Source: Anammoximicrobium sp964645045 (GTDB taxonomy: Bacteria; Planctomycetota; Planctomycetia; Pirellulales; Pirellulaceae). Taken from it: a DNA stretch of 64,000 nt. Shown piece by piece: positions 57,222-64,000 of this stretch. The notes below the pieces were generated by a model. The model was given only the letters and a program-made list of their open reading frames with translations. It made no database searches and was not told the DNA's origin. Positions within the stretch are counted from its first letter, which is position 1, and the number at the start of each line of letters is the position of its first letter. The position numbers and the translations under genes were made by a program. The DNA lies in NCBI GenBank assembly GCA_964645045.1, contig CAZXYZ010000058.1, forward strand, positions 1 through 64,000, read 5' to 3'.

Positions 57222-59507
57222 ATGTCACGTCACGCCCCACTCTGCCTCATCGTCCTACTGGCCGGTTCTCTCGCCTCGACGGTCTCTGCCGCGCCCCTGC
57301 GTCTGGCCGCCGGTGGGAAGACCGGCTATTCGATCGTCGTGGACCCCGACGCAATCGCCGCGGAGAAACACGCCGCCGAGGAGCTGGCGATTTTCCTCAA
57401 GCAGGCGACAGGCGCGGACTTCCCGGTCCAGACCACCGCCCAGACGCCCGCGGGCCCGCTGCTGCTGGTCGGACCGGGACGCGTGGCGAGTCAAGTCGCT
57501 CCGGCCTTGAATCTGGCGGGCCTGAAACCCGATGGGATCGTCATCGAGACGGTTGGGGAGAATCTGCTCCTCGCCGGGGACCGGCCTCGCGGCACGCTGT
57601 ATGCCGTCTACACTTTCCTCGAAGATGCCGTGGGCTGCCGCTGGTGGTCCTCGAAAGTCAGCACCATCCCCCGTCTCCCGGAACTCACCGTCCCCGAGCA
57701 GCACATGCGCTACGTGCCGCCGCTGGAGTACCGGGAGTCCTTCTGGGCGGACGCGTTTGACGGCGACTGGGCGGCACGCAACAAGTCCAATGGCAACTCC
57801 GAGCGTCTGGAGGACAAGCACGGCGGCAAGGTCCGGTACGGCGGGCCCTTCTTCGTGCATACCTTCGCCATGCTGGTCCCGCCGGCAACCTACTTCCAGG
57901 AGCATCCGGAGTACTTCAGTGAGGTCAACGGCCGGCGCCTTGATGGTTACGCCCAGGTGTGCGTCACCAACGAGGCCGTCAAGAAACTGATCACCGACAA
58001 GGTGCTGGCTTACCTGCGCGAAGACCCCCACGCGCAGATCATTTCGGTCTCCCAGAACGACTGCGACAAACATTGCCTGTGCGCCACCTGTAAGAAACTG
58101 GAGGAGGAGGAAGGGTCACCGGCGGGGCCGCTGCTGCACCTGGTCAACTACGTGGCCGCCGAAGTCGGCAAGCAGTACCCCCAGGTCGCCATTGACACGC
58201 TCGCCTACCAGTACACCCGCCAGCCGCCGCTGCATGTCAAGCCGCTGCCGAATGTGATCGTTCGGCTGTGCAGCATCGAGTGCGACTTTGCCCACCCGCT
58301 GACCGCCCCGAGCAACCGGAAGTTCGCGGACGACATCCGCGGCTGGTCGAAGATCTGCCAGCGGGTTTATATCTGGGACTACACCACCAACTTTGCTCAC
58401 TACGTCCAGCCGCATCCCAACCTGCGCGTCTTAGGCCCGAACATCCGCTTCTTCGTCGAGCACGGGGTGCGGGGGATCTTCGAACAGGGCGCGTACACCT
58501 CGCTGGGGGCCGAGTTCGCCGAACTGAAGGCCTGGGTGCTGGCCAAGTCGCTGTGGAATCCGCAACTGGATGATCAAGCGCTGGTTCGCGAGTTCGTCAA
58601 CGGCTATTACGGCGCAGCCGCCGCGCCGATGGGGGAGTACATCCAGCTGATCCACGACGAGGCGGAGGCCGGGGACACGTACCTGACCTGCTTCAGTTCG
58701 GCGACGGCAGAGTTTCTGAACTTGGCGATGCTGGCGAAGGCCGACCAGCTGCTGGACCAGGCGGAAGCGGCGGTGCGGGATGATCCGGCCGTCTTGCAGC
58801 GCGTCCAGGTGGCCCGCCTGCCCTTGCGTTACGTCTGGGCCATGCGCTGGTACGAGTTCCAGGACCAGGCGGCGCGGGAGCAGCTCGCTTGGCCCGGGCC
58901 GGCCGACTACGTGCAGAATTGCCGGACGTTCCTGGAGATCGCGAAGTCCGCCGGCGTCACGATGATCTCCGAGGGCGGGCCGCTAGCCGCCTTCGAGCGC
59001 CGCACCATCGGCCTGGGCCGCACCAGCTCGCCGCCGCCGCCGGGCTGCGAGGCCCTCGCCCGCGACCAGTGGATTGACCTGCAGGACGCCACCTTCAACC
59101 TGGCTGGGGAGGGCACTTGGGCGACGATGGAGAAAGACGAGTTGGCCTCGGACAAGACGGCCGCCAGAATGCCCGGCAACCATTATGAATGGGCCGTGCA
59201 GCAGTCGCTGCTGGGCAAGCCGCTGGCCGCGGACGCCATCTATGACGTGTACGCCTCGATCCGGGTCGAGAAGACAGGCAACGAGGGCCAGGCCTTCAGC
59301 GCCGGAATCTACGACACGAAGAACCGCGCGGGCCTTGGCCAAGTCGCCCGTACCTGCGGCGAGATCGCGGATGACCAGTACCATGTCTACAAGCTCGGCA
59401 GCACGAAGCTCCACGGCGACGTGTACCTGTGGGCGGCGCCGCCGAGGAACCCGGACGACGTGAAGTCCGTGTGGGTGGACCGGTTCTGGCTGGTGAAGGG
59501 AAAGTAG
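57222..59507 (+). CDS. Secreted DUF4838 protein, alpha-glucuronidase-like
   Basis: From ATG 57222 the protein is 761 residues with a signal peptide (PLCLIVLLAGSLASTVSAA). An N-terminal domain (DPDAIAAEKHAAEELAIFLKQATGADFPV) has the hexosaminidase/GH67-type N-terminal fold. The DUF4838 domain follows, with HTFAMLVPPATYFQEHPEYFS, SVSQNDCDKHCLCATC (metal-like C-x-C-x2-C) and YIWDYTTNFAHYVQPHPNL. The C-terminal part is beta-rich (YDVYASIRVEKTG, YHVYKLGSTKLHGDVYLWAAP), a carbohydrate-binding module style. It probably releases glucuronic acid or a related residue from polysaccharide. GTGGAGG lies 11 bases upstream. Confidence 0.82.
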   Translation: MSRHAPLCLIVLLAGSLASTVSAAPLRLAAGGKTGYSIVVDPDAIAAEKHAAEELAIFLKQATGADFPVQTTAQTPAGPLLLVGPGRVASQVAPALNLAGLKPDGIVIETVGENLLLAGDRPRGTLYAVYTFLEDAVGCRWWSSKVSTIPRLPELTVPEQHMRYVPPLEYRESFWADAFDGDWAARNKSNGNSERLEDKHGGKVRYGGPFFVHTFAMLVPPATYFQEHPEYFSEVNGRRLDGYAQVCVTNEAVKKLITDKVLAYLREDPHAQIISVSQNDCDKHCLCATCKKLEEEEGSPAGPLLHLVNYVAAEVGKQYPQVAIDTLAYQYTRQPPLHVKPLPNVIVRLCSIECDFAHPLTAPSNRKFADDIRGWSKICQRVYIWDYTTNFAHYVQPHPNLRVLGPNIRFFVEHGVRGIFEQGAYTSLGAEFAELKAWVLAKSLWNPQLDDQALVREFVNGYYGAAAAPMGEYIQLIHDEAEAGDTYLTCFSSATAEFLNLAMLAKADQLLDQAEAAVRDDPAVLQRVQVARLPLRYVWAMRWYEFQDQAAREQLAWPGPADYVQNCRTFLEIAKSAGVTMISEGGPLAAFERRTIGLGRTSSPPPPGCEALARDQWIDLQDATFNLAGEGTWATMEKDELASDKTAARMPGNHYEWAVQQSLLGKPLAADAIYDVYASIRVEKTGNEGQAFSAGIYDTKNRAGLGQVARTCGEIADDQYHVYKLGSTKLHGDVYLWAAPPRNPDDVKSVWVDRFWLVKGK

Positions 59508-59566
59508 AAGCGGAATCAGTGAAGCACGCTTGGGCAATCCGTCGGTTGCTGGGACCTGCCATCATG

Positions 59567-60296
59567 ATGACTCGCAAAGAACGTTTTCTCACCGCGGTTG
59601 GCGGCGTTCTGGCAGACCGCACACGACCAGTTGGCACTCACCGGCGGCGTCTCGGGCCCGTTCACCACTTGCTGGATGCTGATGGGCTACGAGCAGATCT
59701 GCTATGCACTGTACGACGATCCGGCGGTCCTTACCAAGATTTTCCGGATCTCCAACGAATTCAACAAAGAAGCGGCCCGCTTGTCGGTCGCGGCCGGTTG
59801 CCATGCCCTGTGGATCTCCGATGACTTGGGCGACAGTTGCCGCGGCTTCCTCAAGCTCGATCATTTCCGCGAATTCTACCTGCCTTATCTCGTGGAACTG
59901 GCCGACTACGTGGATCGCCTCGGCGTTCCCGTGCTATTGCACTGCTGCGGGCGTTTTACCGATTACTTGCCGGATCTGGCCCAAACGAAGATCGCGTCGC
60001 TGCACCCGCTGCAGCGTACCGCCGGAATGGATCTCCGTTGGGTCAAGGAGCATTACGGGCAGAGGTTTTGCATCATCGGCAACATCGGCTCGTCGCGCAC
60101 GCTCCCCTACGGCACGCCCGATGACGTCACGGCGGAGGTTCGCGAGGCGATCGGCATCGCCGCGCCGGGCGGCGGGTATGTTCTAGCCTCCGACCACTCG
60201 CTGCACGACGGCATCCCCATCGAGAACATCCGGGCGCTCCGCGAAGCGGGTTTGAGATATGGGACGGAGGCCTATCGAATTCAGATCAGAAGCTAA
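59567..60296 (+). pseudogene. Uroporphyrinogen decarboxylase-like gene with internal deletion
   Basis: The usual start (MTRKERFLTAV) is at 59567. After 11 codons the frame breaks and, in a different frame, the protein continues AAFWQTAHDQLALTGGVSGPF, YEQICYALYDDPAVLTKIF, LGVPVLLHCCGRFTDYLP and GGGYVLASDHSLHDGIPIENI. Family members have about 340 residues; roughly 100 between the two parts are missing. The 232-codon piece lacks the N-terminal part of the barrel, so activity is unlikely. These proteins in planctomycetes often handle methyl transfer rather than haem. Confidence 0.7.
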
Positions 60297-61327
60297 CCTG
60301 CGCTCGGACAGTCCCCCCTGAACCGCGTCTGCGACAACGTCATCCAGTTCAACCACCACATCGGCACAGGCGTCCTGAGGCAGTCAGCCGCCGCCCCGAG
60401 GACATCCCGCTGTTGCCACAAGTGCGTCGGCGACACCGTCCGCGGCGCTTTACCGATCTCTGCGGACGGGGATACGATGGCGACTCGCGTGAGGTTTGAT
60501 TGAGGCTGCAACAAGGGCAGCGGCATTCGCAAATAATAATCAGTGCCGCTCTTGCAGCTTGGCAGCGGTGCCGGGCTCGTTTTGGCACCAGCTTCCATTC
60601 TTCGGGGGGTGGAACGGACTGTCCAAAAACCCTGCCCGTCGGCGACTTGATAGCATTTTGAATTGTGAGATGGCTTTTTGGCATCGCGTTGTTGCGGTTT
60701 TGCGCCGAAGCGGCGTTTCGGAGGCGGCACACTGCAAAAGGAACGATTTTGGAACGGCCGCGTTCGCCGTGTCTACGGAACATCCGTGCCTCGCGTCGAC
60801 ACGCGCACTCAAGCACAGAAGTATTGCGTGTAGACCCTGGCGAGTCGTCGTCAGATTGATGGCGCGACCGGTCGGTGCTGCTCCCGACCGAAAGTGCACA
60901 GGTGGATGTGACCTGTGCGCGAAAGCAAGATCGGCTCGTGCGTATCCGGGGGGCGACCGACGCGTCTTGCGGACATGCGTTTCGATGCCTCGAACGATGT
61001 CACCGACGCGCTGTCGCATCGGTGGTTGTTGGACCCAACCGGTGCTCGGTTCCCACCTTCCCGCAGCCGTGAGGCCCGTCCTCGCCGATGCACCTTCTGC
61101 AGCCGGAACCACCATTGTTCATAACGTCGCGTTCATGTTCCCGGAAAAACGCGTCTCTGCTCTTCGGCACGCCCGCGTTCCGTACGTCAGACAAGAGCGT
61201 CCCGGACGCACGGCATCCGTCTTGTCAGCAGAAATCGGGGCCCAGATGACTTGGGCGAGTACTGACGGAGGGCGGGCGAGGACGAGAGGGGAATGCCCGA
61301 CCGAGTCGCGCGAACGAGGCCCCCGTC
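60297..61327. other. Gene-poor region of about 1 kb
   Basis: No frame has a convincing start or family match on either strand. Frames of up to 280 codons exist, but their composition (Arg, Ser, Cys, Pro excess, no hydrophobic core) is that of non-coding GC-rich DNA. I see no tRNA-like or strong hairpin structure. Confidence 0.4.
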
Positions 61328-61696
61328 TCATGAGACCAGTTTGACCGGCTGATCTTCCAGAATGGCCTTGACGGCCTCGGATGCTGACAAGGCGAGAACA
61401 CCCTCGGGACTCGTCTCGACAAGCAGCGAACCCAAGGCATCCGGCTGGTCCGCCAATCGCTTTCCACCCGTTTCGCTCAGGATGCGGTCGATTTCGGGCA
61501 ACCGGGCCGCGAAGGCTTGGCGGTGTTCTTCCGTCAGGCTGCGGCGGTCCTCCCGGGACAGACGTCGATTCCGTCCCGCTCCCGTTGATTGCCGTTGCAG
61601 CAGTACGATGGCCCGCACCCGGTCACGAGGCTTTCGCTGCTCCAACCGCGAGCGGAACGTCTCGCTAACTTTGGCGTTCCCGGTTATGGTTGTCAT
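61328..61696 (-). CDS. Small I9/propeptide-like protein
   Basis: A 122-residue protein from ATG 61696, with GGGAG eight bases upstream. The second part (RVRAIVLLQRQ, LPEIDRILSETGGKRLADQP, LGSLLVETSPEGVLALSASEAVKAILEDQPVKLVS) has the beta-alpha-beta outline of inhibitor I9 subtilase propeptides. It follows a remnant of a subtilisin-like protease C-terminus by 15 bp, which fits an immunity or folding partner for such a protease. No signal peptide is seen. Confidence 0.55.
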   Translation of the reverse strand: MTTITGNAKVSETFRSRLEQRKPRDRVRAIVLLQRQSTGAGRNRRLSREDRRSLTEEHRQAFAARLPEIDRILSETGGKRLADQPDALGSLLVETSPEGVLALSASEAVKAILEDQPVKLVS

Positions 61697-61710
61697 TGTT
61701 GGGCTCCCTT

Positions 61711-61800
61711 TCAAGACAACGCCTTCAGAGCCGCTTCCGGCTGCACGAGTCCCATGCCCCAGCGGTTGTCGGGACGCAGATCGTTCCCGGCCGGGTGTTT
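61711..61800 (-). pseudogene. C-terminal remnant of a subtilisin-like (S8) protease
   Basis: The minus strand ends HPAGNDLRPDNRWGMGLVQ, PEAALKALS, stop (61713-61711). The N-R-W-G-x-G-L-x-x-x-x-A-A-L pattern is the final helix typical of S8 peptidases. The frame stays open upstream for another 60 codons, but that sequence does not show the GTSMA catalytic segment. The remnant lies immediately before the I9-like gene. Confidence 0.45.
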
Positions 61801-62181
61801 TGGCTTGTCACGACCCCCCGATTGTAGAGACGTGTCGGTTTGTTGTCGGCGGGACGCCGAAGGCTTCAGGACCTTGCCGCTCGATGCCCGGGAGCTGTGG
61901 GGAATCGAGACAACGCACTGACTGTTCCCAACCTCTTGCGCGCACAGGTCTGACCTACGCGCGCTGGGGCGTGTCGCTAATTGGATTCGCGGGGTCTACT
62001 GGACGCATCGCGGCGCGCAGTCAAAATGACGGCAAACGCGAATTGGCCCCTGTGTTACGGACACTCGAAGGTGGATTTCCTTTGGACCGCTCGGTCACAT
62101 CGACCGACGCGTGTTCGCAACAATCGAATGGCCCAGGCTAGACAGACCGAAAAACGACCCTTTCTTGCATTTGATCACCGG
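61801..62181. other. Intergenic, nothing recognised
   Basis: About 380 bases between the protease remnant and the promoter of the SEC-C gene. No frame or repeat is supported. Confidence 0.35.
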
Positions 62182-62210
62182 TTCACTTTACGTCATCGCC
62201 GCGGTAGAAT
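62182..62210 (+). promoter_or_regulatory. Candidate promoter of the SEC-C gene
   Basis: TTCACT (62182-62187) and TAGAAT (62205-62210) are 17 bp apart. The start point would lie about 100 bases before the ATG at 62315, leaving a leader without clear structure. Confidence 0.35.
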
Positions 62211-62314
62211 AATGCCGCGCTGCGTGGGCCGCCGAGGCCCTGCTGCAGCGGACGGGCCTTCGCTTTACCACGGATCGTCAATCGTTCGGTGCAACCACAC
62301 GGAGGAATCTGGAC

Positions 62315-62755
62315 ATGGGGGCCACTGCAGAAGGGTTTGTCGCCTACGCGCAGCCGCTGCTCGATCAGACGGATGGTTCTGAAGAACAGTTGAACAGGGC
62401 ATTCTCGATTAGCCAACTCTGCTTCAACCTCGCGCTGCTGCCGGAAGACAGTCGGGATCAGCAGATTAGCGAAATGAGGCTAAGCCTCAAGATGAATGAC
62501 GAGGAATTCGACGACTTTCGGCGTTCCATCGTCGTTCCCATGATCCGGCGACACCAGGAAATGTTCCCGCAGATGCACAGGCGGGTTTCGACTAACTCTT
62601 CGCAAGGCGGCCCTTCGCCAAGTGGCCCCTCGCTTCGGGCTCGCCCGAGAATGACGGCGGCCGGCGAAGCGTACCCTGGGACCGATCGCTACGCGCCCTG
62701 TCCCTGTAATAGCGGGGAAAAGTACAAGTTCTGTTGCGGTAAGAAACGCGGTTGA
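62315..62755 (+). CDS. SEC-C motif protein
   Basis: A 146-residue protein. The N-terminal 85 residues are helical (VAYAQPLLDQTDGSEEQLNRAF, MRLSLKMNDEEFDDFRRSIV). A Ser/Pro-rich linker leads to the C-terminal zinc-binding SEC-C motif YAPCPCNSGEKYKFCCGKK (C-x-C...C-C pattern), known from the tail of SecA and from many small proteins, where it binds zinc and helps contact partners. GGAGGA is about eight bases upstream. Function unknown. Confidence 0.75.
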   Translation: MGATAEGFVAYAQPLLDQTDGSEEQLNRAFSISQLCFNLALLPEDSRDQQISEMRLSLKMNDEEFDDFRRSIVVPMIRRHQEMFPQMHRRVSTNSSQGGPSPSGPSLRARPRMTAAGEAYPGTDRYAPCPCNSGEKYKFCCGKKRG

Positions 62756-62970
62756 TTCCCGTTCGCGGAACGGACTCGGTGGGGGGGGGCGACCGACGCG
62801 CGCTGGGTGGCCTGCGACCGCCGGAATTCGACCAATCGTCCCAGAAAGTCGTGGCGTGTGAGACTCGTCACAGACGACCGTTTCCGGCACGGTGCGCCCG
62901 CGGTCCCTACGGCACCGAGACGCTGGACCGGCTGGTCCTGTCCGCCACCCGTGCAAGATCGCCCAAGGTT

Positions 62971-63726
62971 CTAACCAGTCCGAAGTTCGCTAATCTGCCG
63001 CTGCATTCTACGCCGCGATCCGGGGTTCTCAAGCAGTTCAAAGCCGTTGCGCCAGTGCCAGAGCAGGCTGGAATCATTGCCCTGGAGAAATGTACTGGAC
63101 AGGCGATCGTAGCCCATGTCGAGCAACCTGTTGACCAAGGCGCTGAGCAGCGCCGTGCCAACGCCATAGCCTTGGACAATCGGATCGACGAAGACCCAGG
63201 TCAGGTGCGGTATGCCGAGGCGTTTCTGAAGGCAGTCCGGTGGCGGCGGTTCCGGCCAGTCGCCAGCGTTCCAGTCCGATAGATCGCGGTCCGGCCAAAG
63301 CGTGACCAGGGCCGCGGCGACCGGCCGCTCGTCGTCCGTCGCGACAAAACACGCCGGCAGGAGCACGGGCCCGTCGCCGGAGTCCCGCGTATGCCGCAGG
63401 CACTGACCGCCCGCGTCGCACCGCTCGTCGTCGTCCATGACGGAAAACGGGAAGACACGGAAGAAGGCGTGCGAGAAGGGGGCGGCCAGCAGGTCCCAGT
63501 CACCATCGCGAAGCGGCCGGACGCGAACCGCTTCTTGGGCGTCAATCTCGTCCGGCACCACGGACCTGTCCCGCAGGCGCAAGATCGCGTGGGAGAATTT
63601 TGGCCGGGGTGTGAGCCAGGCGCGGTCGCCAAAGTACTCGTACTTGTACGCCGCGTTGTAGGGCAGTTTGTGAAACTGCTCGATGGTGATCGGCAGTTCG
63701 ATGGTTTTGAAGAAACGTTCGATCAT
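62971..63726 (-). CDS. GNAT-family N-acetyltransferase
   Basis: A 251-residue protein from ATG 63726, with AAGGAG seven bases upstream. The N-terminal half is a substrate-facing domain (ITIEQFHKLPYNAAYKYEYFG). The acetyl-CoA-binding region is in the second half: RLGIPHLTWVFVDPIVQGYGVGTALLSALVNRLLDMGYDRLSS, with the Q-G-x-G-x-G/A loop, then GNDSSLLWHWRNGFELLE. The longer frame to 63897 includes a palindrome copy and is not favoured. The acyl acceptor is unknown. Confidence 0.8.
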   Translation of the reverse strand: MIERFFKTIELPITIEQFHKLPYNAAYKYEYFGDRAWLTPRPKFSHAILRLRDRSVVPDEIDAQEAVRVRPLRDGDWDLLAAPFSHAFFRVFPFSVMDDDERCDAGGQCLRHTRDSGDGPVLLPACFVATDDERPVAAALVTLWPDRDLSDWNAGDWPEPPPPDCLQKRLGIPHLTWVFVDPIVQGYGVGTALLSALVNRLLDMGYDRLSSTFLQGNDSSLLWHWRNGFELLENPGSRRRMQRQISELRTG

Positions 63727-63854
63727 TACGCACTCCTTCGGTCGCGTTTTGGCCGGTCCTCGCTCTTTTGCATGCTGACAAGGCGTCTGGCCACCTTCTA
63801 GCCAAGCGGACGTCACGTGGACAACGGATCCCACCGGTTTTCCTCGTGGAATGC

Positions 63855-63879
63855 AAGACGGATTGCCAATCCGTCCTAC
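63855..63879. repeat. Copy of the 27-bp palindrome
   Basis: Bases 63857-63875 are a perfect palindrome (GACGGATTG, C, CAATCCGTC) and the outer CTAC end is kept. It lies between the GNAT start and the partial gene at the window edge. Confidence 0.75.
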
Positions 63880-63898
63880 GAAACGAGAATTGAACACC

Positions 63899-64000
63899 TT
63901 ATTTCTGCGCGGTCGCTAAGGCGAAGTTGAAGTGGAGCGGCTCGCCGGGCAGGACGGTCCTCGCGCCGCTGGTTGCCCGCAGAACCACGCGGTCACTCCC
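63899..64000 (-). CDS. Partial gene at window edge, glycoside-hydrolase-associated tail
   Basis: The last 33 codons are open to the right edge and read VLRATSGARTVLPGEPLHFN, FALATAQK, stop at 63901-63899. G-A-R-x-L-x-P-G-x-P-L-H-F-x-F is the strand at the end of the N-terminal domain of DUF6067/DUF4091-type proteins in my recollection, but the stop right after it is early for that family. Most of the gene is outside the window. Confidence 0.35.
   Translation of the reverse strand, partial: GSDRVVLRATSGARTVLPGEPLHFNFALATAQK

Noticed and set aside
60496..61344. A 282-codon plus-strand frame in the gene-poor region
   Set aside because: Composition is unlike that of real neighbours, with no motif and a start without ribosome-binding site.

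Overview
The window is GC-rich bacterial DNA, most likely from the chromosome of a planctomycete (Planctomycetota, Pirellula-like). I base this on the gene content: a MoxR/DUF58/Bat-type von Willebrand operon, a secreted sulfatase, an ECF sigma/anti-sigma unit, DUF4058, DUF4838 and AsmA-like giants, a carbohydrate porin remnant, REP-type transposase remnants, and many short palindromic repeats between and inside genes. Genes are spread over both strands with frequent 4-bp ATGA/GTGA overlaps inside operons. I found no rRNA, tRNA, CRISPR array or intact integrase.

Layout. 0-5.8 kb: the tail of a radical SAM gene, a secreted alpha/alpha-barrel-like gene broken by an in-frame amber codon, two coupled alpha/beta hydrolases, a HAD protein and a second radical SAM (SPL-like) gene. 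5.8-8 kb: a mosaic of gene debris (SMP-30 C-terminus, a duplicate N-terminus of the neighbouring CE15 esterase, the first 30 codons of a DUF4062 gene, a decayed hydrolase tail) and a 44-bp tandem repeat. 8-12 kb: CE15 glucuronoyl esterase, Rpn-like nuclease, transposase remnant, orphan DNA methyltransferase. 12.3-14.5 kb: sigma/anti-sigma/secreted-protein operon. 14.6-17.6 kb: YdiJ-type FAD/Fe-S dehydrogenase. 17.7-19.2 kb: AbiE-like toxin-antitoxin pair with a palindromic operator. 19.3-25.7 kb: sugar isomerase-like protein, DUF4058, Bcp peroxiredoxin, secreted PHB/feruloyl-type esterase, GH2-like domain protein, TilS, GT-C glycosyltransferase.

25.8-34.9 kb: a 1,081-residue AsmA-like protein whose last 343 bp recur 2.86 kb downstream. 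The segment between the copies carries a RelE-like toxin-antitoxin pair, a broken REP-type transposase and a frameshifted TPR gene, so it looks like an inserted island. A 993-residue TPR protein follows. 35-38.8 kb: ABC exporter and two anchored proteins. 39-45.7 kb: the MoxR-DUF58-DUF4381-BatA-BatB-BatC-BatD operon on the minus strand. 45.9-49.2 kb: a proline-rich secreted protein, a SnoaL-like protein, a YqhA-like membrane protein. 49.4-54.6 kb: sulfatase and a hybrid-sensor histidine kinase with two response regulators. 54.8-64 kb: truncated OprB porin, NagB-like protein, DUF4838 alpha-glucuronidase-like protein, broken uroporphyrinogen-decarboxylase-like gene, a protease remnant with a small I9-like protein, a SEC-C protein, a GNAT acetyltransferase and a partial gene at the edge.

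Functional themes are degradation of decorated plant or algal polysaccharide (CE15, esterases, DUF4838, sulfatase, GH fragments, porin) and envelope or stress regulation (MoxR/Bat, ECF sigma, two-component system). The most distinctive feature is a 27-bp perfect palindromic element (arm GTAGGACGGATTG). It recurs across the window, and several copies have been absorbed into reading frames or supply stop codons in the MoxR/Bat operon.
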